Below are positions 42,758-48,726 of a stretch of DNA of 48,726 nt, one piece after another (position 1 is the first letter of the stretch; every line of letters begins with the position of its first letter). The translations under genes and the position numbers were made by a program. Source of the DNA: an uncultured Eubacterium sp. (GTDB lineage: Bacteria; Bacillota; Clostridia; Oscillospirales; Acutalibacteraceae); contig CALWID010000020.1 of assembly GCA_944380635.1 (NCBI GenBank), forward strand, positions 1 to 48,726. Direction: 5' to 3'. A model generated the notes under the pieces. It saw nothing but the letters and a program-made list of their open reading frames with translations, ran no database searches and had not been told where the DNA came from.

Positions 42758-42795
42758 TGTAGTGGATAAATCAATTAATTGATTTATCCACTACA
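42758..42795. repeat. Perfect 38-bp palindrome
   Basis: The two arms of 19 bases are exact reverse complements with no loop, centred between 42776 and 42777 on AATT/AATT; the arm reads GTAGTGGATAAATCAATT after the first T. No T run follows, and no gene ends here, so it is not a terminator. Confidence 0.9.
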
Positions 42796-42908
42796 ACTCA
42801 TAAAACCTTATTAACAAAAACCAACACTTTTCAACTGTTATTTATGTATCTTCCCAAGATACATCTTTTTTATTTTCAGCGTTTTGCACAATACTTTTTG
42901 AAACAAAA

Positions 42909-42944
42909 AAATAGCAGTTTCTCAATTAAGAGAAACTGCTATTT
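42909..42944. terminator. Perfect 15-bp hairpin
   Basis: AAATAGCAGTTTCTC pairs with GAGAAACTGCTATTT around a six-base loop, with an A run to the left. It looks like a minus-strand terminator, but no gene that would use it is visible. Confidence 0.6.
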
Positions 42945-43649
42945 GTATATGTGAGTTAACGAGACAAAAAATTATTTAGTGATAATTTAATTATGTTGTC
43001 TTAAAGTTATGTTATGCATCGCTTTAATTTATATTAAGAAAAGTTTTGCGCATGTTCTTATTGATGGTATGAACTGTAAGATGTTTTTAATAAAGAAAAT
43101 TACTAAGGAACATCTTGAAACAAAATAGTCACATGCAATGATTATACAAGAAGCAAAGCCAAAATTAAAGAACATGTAAATAATGTGGTTAAAACATCGA
43201 AATAGTTTGTAAAGATTTGATTCGATATTTTTATGTGCAAATATGATATAAAATTAGTTGGGCAAGCCTCTACAAGTTTTAATCTTATGTTTCCGTCTAA
43301 TATTAAACTGTATTTTAGTCGAACAAAATTGGCCAATTGCAGTTTTTATATTATGTGTTTATAGATTGATTATAGAAAAACACCGTTGAATATATTTAAT
43401 TTAGATTTTTAGATATCAATTAAAAGTTAGAATCAATAAAATTTTTGCTATTAAGATAATAAATATTTTTTTGAGAAAAGTTATTAAATATATTCGAATA
43501 AATAACATTCACATCCAAATAAAATAGATGTATAATTATAATAATTTTACTAAGATAGATTGAGATACATTGAAATGAAATTAAGTTAAATGAAAAGATT
43601 CATATTTTATGATATTGTATTGCAAATATAATATTTGGAGGTATTATTT

Positions 43650-44495
43650 GTGAGTGACAGTTTGTGGAAAAAACCAAACAGTTTTTCATTAGTGTTAAGA
43701 TGTACCAAAAAAAATATGCTAAAGCATTTTTAGAAAAAGGTCAAATTAAATTTAGCACTCCTCAATCATGGGTGGAATACGGTAAAAAATATGGGGACGG
43801 GCGCGGAGATTGCCTTGAAGGAACAATAGCATGTTTTAATAATTTAGATTTTGAAAACAAAATTTCTATTCTCAAAAAATACGAATTTTACAACAATAAA
43901 AATAATCTTATTAAAATGAAGTGTGGGAATCGAATATATAAAAATTAAACGAGATATGCAATTACCATGTTTTTGTTTGTATTACCTGAAAACCGAAATG
44001 TTTAATTGTCCTGCAAAAACAGGTGTTCATAAACTTAAAACCAGTATCCCTGGTTCTTATTTTAGGGCTTTTGCAGATAATATTTCACGAGAAAAAGCTG
44101 AAATGTTGCCAGAAGAAGAGCGTCCTGTGCTTCTGGTAATAAATAATTACCCAGAATTTAAAAACAGATTAATTAATAAGCTGATATCAATGGGGGTTAA
44201 CTCAAATGAAATTATTGAAACATTGGTTACTTATTACGATTTTGATCAATATGGTGAAATGGGTTGGATTGATTTAGATATAGAATCGCCTTTGGAATTG
44301 GTTTTTAAACATATAAAGTTTAAAGATCAAAACGAAGGTAGGTTTATTATAAATACAAAAAATGAGAAAACATTGTTAATGTTAAAAGAACCTATTGAAA
44401 TTGGCCCGCTAGATGATATATGCTTAATATGTGATAAATATTTATACGAAGGGGTAGATGTAGAATTAACAGCAAATGTGGTATTGGAAAAATAA
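43650..44495 (+). pseudogene. Unrecognised gene with two compensating frameshifts
   Basis: GGAGG at 43637-43641 points to a GTG at 43650. That frame reads MSDSLWKKPN and then leaves the protein. The frame starting at 43664 carries the next part (QFFISVKMYQKKYAKAFL, KGQIKFSTPQSWVEYGKKYGDGRGD), and from about 43923 the first frame resumes with RDMQLPCFCLYYLK to VVLEK. One missing base near 43678 and one extra base in the A run near 43940 would explain this, and total length stays a multiple of three (about 281 residues). I do not recognise the family, although the KFSTPQSW region is reminiscent of DUF2971-like proteins. It could be a decayed gene, a sequencing error in A runs, or a phase-variable gene. 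Confidence 0.6.
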
Positions 44496-44562
44496 TGAAA
44501 GATTAAATTTTAATTTTCCAGCTAAACAATTCACAAAAATTTTATTAAGAATACAGTATATT

Positions 44563-44611
44563 AAACGCACCAAGCAAATCATTGCTTGGTGCGTTTATGT
44601 GTTTTTTATTT
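44563..44611. terminator. Bidirectional terminator between the frameshifted gene and the RT gene
   Basis: A perfect 15-bp stem AAACGCACCAAGCAA/TTGCTTGGTGCGTTT with a four-base loop, followed on the plus side by ATGTGTTTTTTATTTT. It lies between the convergent genes. Confidence 0.85.
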
Positions 44612-44732
44612 TGCAAAAAATAAAATGAGAAAAACATTATTAAATTTTTTTATAATAGTTGTAAACTGTATATTATGCTTACAAGTATTAGTAATAAACA
44701 AATGTAAAAAATTATATTTTAGGCAATTTTCA

Positions 44733-47699
44733 TTATTTTATTTTATAACGTGCAGATAGTTTCTTTATATCTGGATGATTTTTTATTTTATTAGTTGATT
44801 TTGAATTTTTATTTTTTCTTAAAGATTCAATTTTTTTATTAAATTTATAGTAATAATTTTTTTGAAAATCTTTTAATCTTCTAAACTGTATGGTTCCGAT
44901 TACAACATGGTCATTTTTTCCTCCTTTTATTTTAAATATGTCCTTATTATCCCTATCATAAGGGCCTGTCACTCGTGAATCTCCCAAATGAGAGGTGTTG
45001 GCTTGAATAATAAACGCGTGTAAATCTCTGACTGCAGAGTCGATTATATTGGAAAAATATGTTGTGTCAGGATTAAATACAGAAGCTGCAATTATATCGC
45101 TGTTTCCTTTCAATATTGCACGAGCCATAATATCTGTTAATTCATAGCATACTATAGGAGTAAGCCTAACTCCTTTCCAGTGAAACACTTGATAATTTGC
45201 ATATTTTCGATCTCTACATACAAATCCTTTTTTTGCTAATTCTTCAAACTCAATAGGAGAGTAATCATTCTTTTCCCGAATATGCACAAAAACATTTTTA
45301 TATTCTTTGCTCCCATTTTTGAATGGAAGCAAAGTGGCTAAATAGTTGTATTTTTGATCTGTATCATCTCCTAAATATTGTAAACCTGTTACTATGGCAA
45401 TCTGAGAATATTTTGAAAATCTTATTAGATCTTTTATCCAATATATTGGAAAACATAATTCTGGCAAAACAAGAAGCATTACTTTGTCTTTTTTAGACTT
45501 AAGACAAGAATATGATTCTTCTAATATTTCAAACAGCATTTTTTTGTCTTTTAAAGTTAAATTTTCCCATCGTTCTAGCCCTTGAATACACTTTTCATTT
45601 GTTATATCTATGCTACCAACTGCAACATCCACGGTTTTAGGAGGAATTATATTGAATGTAGGCATATCTATTTTTTCAAGAATGTAATCTTCACTCTCAA
45701 AAATTATATTATTGTTAATTTCAAATGGAATGTATCCCATATGATTTATTTTTGAAAATTTTTCAACCAAAGGTTCACTTGTATATTTAAAAGATGATTT
45801 ATTCTTGTTTTCAGAATGGTAATGAAAAAACAATAATAATAGCAATTCATCGTAATGAATAAATCGTGGAGACCATACAAATTTAAATGATGTCAAGATA
45901 TCTTCGGGGAATTTTCCAAGTTGATTTAATTTCATTTTAGTATAAGAAACATCCTGGTCATATTCCAAATAATTAGCAAGAGGAAAAGACACATAACTAT
46001 GATCAAACATATTACAATTTATATATTTTAATACCGAATTAAGTTTAGTTTTAAAATGTTTTTTTGCTAGATCGATGTCGATTGATAATGCTAGATGTAA
46101 ACAAATATCTAAATGTTCTTTCAGTGTATCTTTTGCAATTCTATTTATTTTACTAACCTTTTTAAAAACATTTCTATCTAAAGAATTTGGTTTTAATGCG
46201 TTTATTTCTGATTTAGTTGATGAAATAAATTTATGTAACTTGACATTTTGCCCACACACAACTAAAAAATACATATAGTTAAGCCAATTGGAATAAAATT
46301 CAACTCTTTGACTACCTGTAAAAAAATTTTCTATTTGGGATATTTGCTTATATATTTCTTTATTTATATCTTTGTCAAGAGTATTAATATGTGCATATCT
46401 ATGTGGCAATGCGGAAAAAAATCTTCCCACTTTAAATGAATCGATTCCTAAAAATCCAATATCTCTTATTTTGTTTTCTTTTGTAAAATTCTCTATGCTA
46501 TAAACTGTTTCATCAAAGTTAGTAAAATCTAAATAAGAATTAGGTAATGGCTCTGATTGACTAGGAATTAACTTAATAGTTTCATTATATATATCAATTA
46601 GTGCTCTAGATTCTTTGTGATCAATATATATTATTTTTATTTTGTTGGATTGCACATATAAAGATTTATAACCAACAAAATAATATGAATTTTTGTCTTT
46701 TTTCAATATATCAGTTTTTACAAAAATACTGTCTAATATATCTTGGTTGGTATAATTCTGAGACAGAGATTTGTTAATAACAATTAAAATATCATCCACA
46801 TATCTACCATAATATATCAATCCGTCCAAAGATTTTATTTTTTTATCAAAATCTTTTAGATATATATTTCCTATAAGCATTGAACTGAATAAGCCAATTG
46901 GTAAGGGATATTCATTTTGTTTTAAAGTTTCGATATCTTTTCTTAAAGGCAAAATCAATTCTTTATATGCACTATATACTTTATGAAAAAAATTGGTTAA
47001 TGAACTTATTTGAGTAATAATTTCGTGATTTTCAAAGTACCTTTTTATTTCATCAAATTTAAACGCTACAGAGTAAAAGTATGATTTTATATCAAGTGAT
47101 AATAAAATAGAATCGTTTTTCCTATCATAATTCTTTTCCATTGAAGAGAAGGCATTATTTCTCCAAGAAGAATATTTTGTAAAATATCTATTAAAAAGCA
47201 CTCTACTTTCAAATGATATTTCATCTTCATTAGGGAATAATGAAGACATATTTATTGTATTTCCATAAACATTATGTGACAGTAATTGTTTATCTTTATC
47301 TATCTTAGATAAGAAAACAGTCCACAATGTATCAAAGATATATATTTCAATTGGAGCGTTGATGAAAAAGTTTACACTTTTCATTTTTTTATCTCTTTGG
47401 ATAGTATTTGATACTGGTTTGCTAGAATTGGTGGCGGCTGTATCGAATTTTTTGGGAATCACAAAAAAGTCGATTTTAGCAATTAGGTCATCAAAATATT
47501 TAATGGATTTATTTGCGTTTGGATGGCATAGAACATTTGCCATTATTGAGAAGGTGTTTTCCATCGAGATTTTATCATATTCAAACTCTGCTATTTTTTT
47601 ACGCATAAGAATAAAGTTCTTATTATAATAATAATAACTTTTCAATTTTCTATAAGCGCCTCTAAGCATTTTTATATTTTCAGAAAGATCTTTAAACAT
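44733..47699 (-). CDS. Defence-associated reverse transcriptase-nitrilase fusion (DRT1/UG1 type)
   Basis: A 988-residue protein. Residues about 110-400 are a reverse transcriptase: LLSLDIKSYFYS with Asp203, and the YVDD box at 300-303 (YYGRYVDDILIVIN). A long helical linker follows. Residues about 685-920 are a nitrilase-type C-N hydrolase with the whole triad: Glu747 (VLPELCFP), Lys810 (HIREKNDYSP) and Cys851 (PIVCYELTD). This arrangement is the known unknown-group 1 RT, named DRT type 1, which protects against phages. How the two activities work together is not established. GGGGAG precedes the ATG. It is cargo of the mobilizable element and is much more AT-rich than the chromosome. Confidence 0.9.
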   Translation of the reverse strand: MFKDLSENIKMLRGAYRKLKSYYYYNKNFILMRKKIAEFEYDKISMENTFSIMANVLCHPNANKSIKYFDDLIAKIDFFVIPKKFDTAATNSSKPVSNTIQRDKKMKSVNFFINAPIEIYIFDTLWTVFLSKIDKDKQLLSHNVYGNTINMSSLFPNEDEISFESRVLFNRYFTKYSSWRNNAFSSMEKNYDRKNDSILLSLDIKSYFYSVAFKFDEIKRYFENHEIITQISSLTNFFHKVYSAYKELILPLRKDIETLKQNEYPLPIGLFSSMLIGNIYLKDFDKKIKSLDGLIYYGRYVDDILIVINKSLSQNYTNQDILDSIFVKTDILKKDKNSYYFVGYKSLYVQSNKIKIIYIDHKESRALIDIYNETIKLIPSQSEPLPNSYLDFTNFDETVYSIENFTKENKIRDIGFLGIDSFKVGRFFSALPHRYAHINTLDKDINKEIYKQISQIENFFTGSQRVEFYSNWLNYMYFLVVCGQNVKLHKFISSTKSEINALKPNSLDRNVFKKVSKINRIAKDTLKEHLDICLHLALSIDIDLAKKHFKTKLNSVLKYINCNMFDHSYVSFPLANYLEYDQDVSYTKMKLNQLGKFPEDILTSFKFVWSPRFIHYDELLLLLFFHYHSENKNKSSFKYTSEPLVEKFSKINHMGYIPFEINNNIIFESEDYILEKIDMPTFNIIPPKTVDVAVGSIDITNEKCIQGLERWENLTLKDKKMLFEILEESYSCLKSKKDKVMLLVLPELCFPIYWIKDLIRFSKYSQIAIVTGLQYLGDDTDQKYNYLATLLPFKNGSKEYKNVFVHIREKNDYSPIEFEELAKKGFVCRDRKYANYQVFHWKGVRLTPIVCYELTDIMARAILKGNSDIIAASVFNPDTTYFSNIIDSAVRDLHAFIIQANTSHLGDSRVTGPYDRDNKDIFKIKGGKNDHVVIGTIQFRRLKDFQKNYYYKFNKKIESLRKNKNSKSTNKIKNHPDIKKLSARYKIK

Positions 47700-47740
47700 T
47701 AAACTCCCCTTGCTTATTCACTGAAGATTTTGACTAAAAT

Positions 47741-47769
47741 ATAGTATCATATTTTAAATAAATATACAA
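47741..47769 (-). promoter_or_regulatory. Probable promoter of the RT-nitrilase gene
   Basis: On the minus strand TTGTAT (47764-47769) and TACTAT (47741-47746) are 17 bases apart, about 40 bases before the start codon. Confidence 0.5.
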
Positions 47770-47898
47770 TTATTGTTATTTAAACAGATTATTGCAGAAT
47801 TTTTAATGTAATAGCAAATTTCGCAATACAGTAAATAGTGAATTAACTAACTGCTTGAATTTTTATTTGGGCTTCCAAAGTTACGCTTAATATTTAAT

Positions 47899-47939
47899 AA
47901 AAAGGTCTATGGTGCAATCAGAGCACCATAGACCTTTTT
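47899..47939. terminator. Perfect 17-bp terminator hairpin
   Basis: AAAAAGGTCTATGGTGC pairs with GCACCATAGACCTTTTT around a seven-base loop. The A and T ends make it a terminator in both directions; it would end the gene at 48045-48632 before the RT gene. Confidence 0.85.
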
Positions 47940-48044
47940 ATTTAGTAGAATATTATGATGAGGTTTTGTTACTTTATGGTTTTATTGAAGATACATCGCA
48001 ATTTTATAATTTAAGTTTACGAGGGTTTCCTGTTTTAAAAGTGT

Positions 48045-48632
48045 CTAATGTACTAAACTGTCAATATGAGTTTTAGGATTTTTTCTATATGTAAAAGCAT
48101 CATCAAGTTGCCAACCGTTTTTATCTTTTTCAAGTCTACACATAATATCATAAACATTATGTTTATGACCAAATGATATGCTGCCTTCTATGCAGAGATA
48201 TTCACAAGTGAGAAGGGCATTGCGCTCTTCTTCAGATCTAAAAAAGAATCTTATTCCAAATGCCAAATTCCCAAATTTATCAACTTTTGTATAGTTGTCA
48301 ATCAAGAAACGCCTGCGGTGTTTATTCAATCTAATAGAATCTAATCTTATGGGATAGGGTGATTTATTTGTTCGTATATCAAAACACGAAGCATAAAACT
48401 TCATATATGGATTTGTAAAATTTTCTTTAAAGCCAAATTCAAACTCTATATATCCAAATCCATAATCATTAAAATTAAGATTTGCAAAATTCAATTCGTC
48501 AAGTTCCGAGTATAATTTATCACTAACAATTGCTTTACAGGAATTAAAAATCAACCTATTAGGTTTTAATTTTTCGGATTGTTTGTTTACTGAATTGTTT
48601 ATTTCAAATAATATGAATTTTCCATCTAACAT
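48045..48632 (-). CDS. Unrecognised protein upstream of the RT-nitrilase gene
   Basis: A 195-residue protein from the ATG at 48632, where GGAG lies about eight bases upstream; the frame continues to 48719 without a site. It has no signal peptide or membrane segment. It is rich in aromatic and charged residues (YGFGYIEFEFGFKENF, IRFFFRSEEERNAL) and looks mostly beta. I recognise no family. It has the same AT-rich base composition as the RT gene and probably belongs to the same defence or cargo region, but a terminator separates the two. Confidence 0.65.
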   Translation of the reverse strand: MLDGKFILFEINNSVNKQSEKLKPNRLIFNSCKAIVSDKLYSELDELNFANLNFNDYGFGYIEFEFGFKENFTNPYMKFYASCFDIRTNKSPYPIRLDSIRLNKHRRRFLIDNYTKVDKFGNLAFGIRFFFRSEEERNALLTCEYLCIEGSISFGHKHNVYDIMCRLEKDKNGWQLDDAFTYRKNPKTHIDSLVH

Positions 48633-48726
48633 AAAGTAATCTCCATATAATTTAATTATATATTTATGGTAACAGAATGTATTTATTGTTTCTATAGTTG
48701 AAAAATGTTGAACCTTCAAATGTAAA

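Larger units (their letters stand above)
42480..43649. other. 1.17-kb AT-rich non-coding region of the element
   Basis: It has the direct repeat TTTGAGCCAAAyTTTTTT at about 42524 and 42653, a perfect 38-bp palindrome at 42758-42795, an inverted repeat TGTATCTTcccAAGATACA near 42846-42864, and a hairpin at 42909-42944. The part from 42950 to 43640 is very AT-rich and holds nothing I can identify. It could contain a replication origin or an RNA. Confidence 0.6.
47700..48044. other. 345-bp region upstream of the RT-nitrilase gene
   Basis: It contains the probable RT promoter, a strong hairpin at 47899-47939, and otherwise AT-rich sequence. I see no open frame of note. Several other DRT types carry a non-coding RNA next to the RT gene, but no such RNA can be recognised here by eye. 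Confidence 0.55.

Noticed and set aside
43142-43336. A 64-codon minus-strand frame with a hydrophobic C-terminus
   Set aside because: It lies in very AT-rich non-coding DNA, where hydrophobic frames arise by chance, and has no ribosome binding site.
39254-48726. Prophage
   Set aside because: Apart from a Bro-N protein there are no capsid, terminase, tail or lysis genes; relaxase and MobC point to a mobilizable element instead.

Overview
The window looks like a chromosome fragment from an anaerobic, endospore-forming Clostridia, most like the gut Oscillospiraceae/Ruminococcaceae. The reasons are a SpoIIE phosphatase, strong AGGAGG-type ribosome binding sites, a GH3 enzyme with the swapped domain order known from Ruminococcus albus, a class B sortase with an SPxTG-type substrate, and an array of short palindromic repeats of a kind common in these genomes. 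No species can be named from the sequence alone.

Chromosomal part (1 to about 39250). On the minus strand at the left edge lie two GH25 muramidases, birA, and a 1162-residue cell-surface subtilisin with leucine-rich repeats and an SPATG sorting signal. A 1 kb intergenic tract with a palindromic repeat array follows. Next come a stand-alone AICAR formyltransferase, a plus-strand trio of two ATP-grasp ligases and a CYTH protein, a membrane protein, a CobW-type GTPase with a His-rich loop, a domain-swapped GH3, and an acyl-CoA-synthetase-like ligase. A plus-strand block carries a DUF2238 membrane protein, spoIIE and glmS. After an AgrA/AgrC-like two-component pair, a probable seven-gene minus-strand operon runs from about 33950 to 26254: HAD-Nudix fusion, cysteine desulfurase, thiI, a sortase-like protein that has lost all three catalytic residues, GlpA-like and GlpB-like flavoproteins, and DUF1667. 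Then come a hotdog thioesterase, a DUF1624 membrane protein, an intact sortase B, and the nicotinate salvage genes pncB and pncA.

Two 60-nt copies of one hairpin element, identical at 50 of 60 positions, sit just upstream of the HAD-Nudix operon and of pncB. The stem contains a G.U pair only in the RNA made from the same strand as these genes. This is the best candidate in the window for an undescribed regulatory RNA or operator, and the gene context suggests NAD metabolism.

Mobile part (about 39254 to the right edge). Directly after a tRNA-Pro(UGG) gene with its own promoter and terminator, base composition turns AT-rich. A mobilizable element begins here: a Bro-N antirepressor-like gene, a small excisionase-like HTH protein, a MOBP-type relaxase, MobC, a palindrome-rich oriT-like region and a replication-initiator-like HTH protein. 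Its cargo is a 988-residue reverse transcriptase fused to a nitrilase with an intact Glu-Lys-Cys triad, which matches the defence-associated RT class DRT1 (UG1). On either side of it are an unrecognised gene with two compensating frameshifts and an unrecognised 195-residue protein. No integrase and no second att copy are visible, so the element probably continues past the window. A perfect 38-bp palindrome lies in a 1.17 kb non-coding stretch between the mobilization genes and the cargo.
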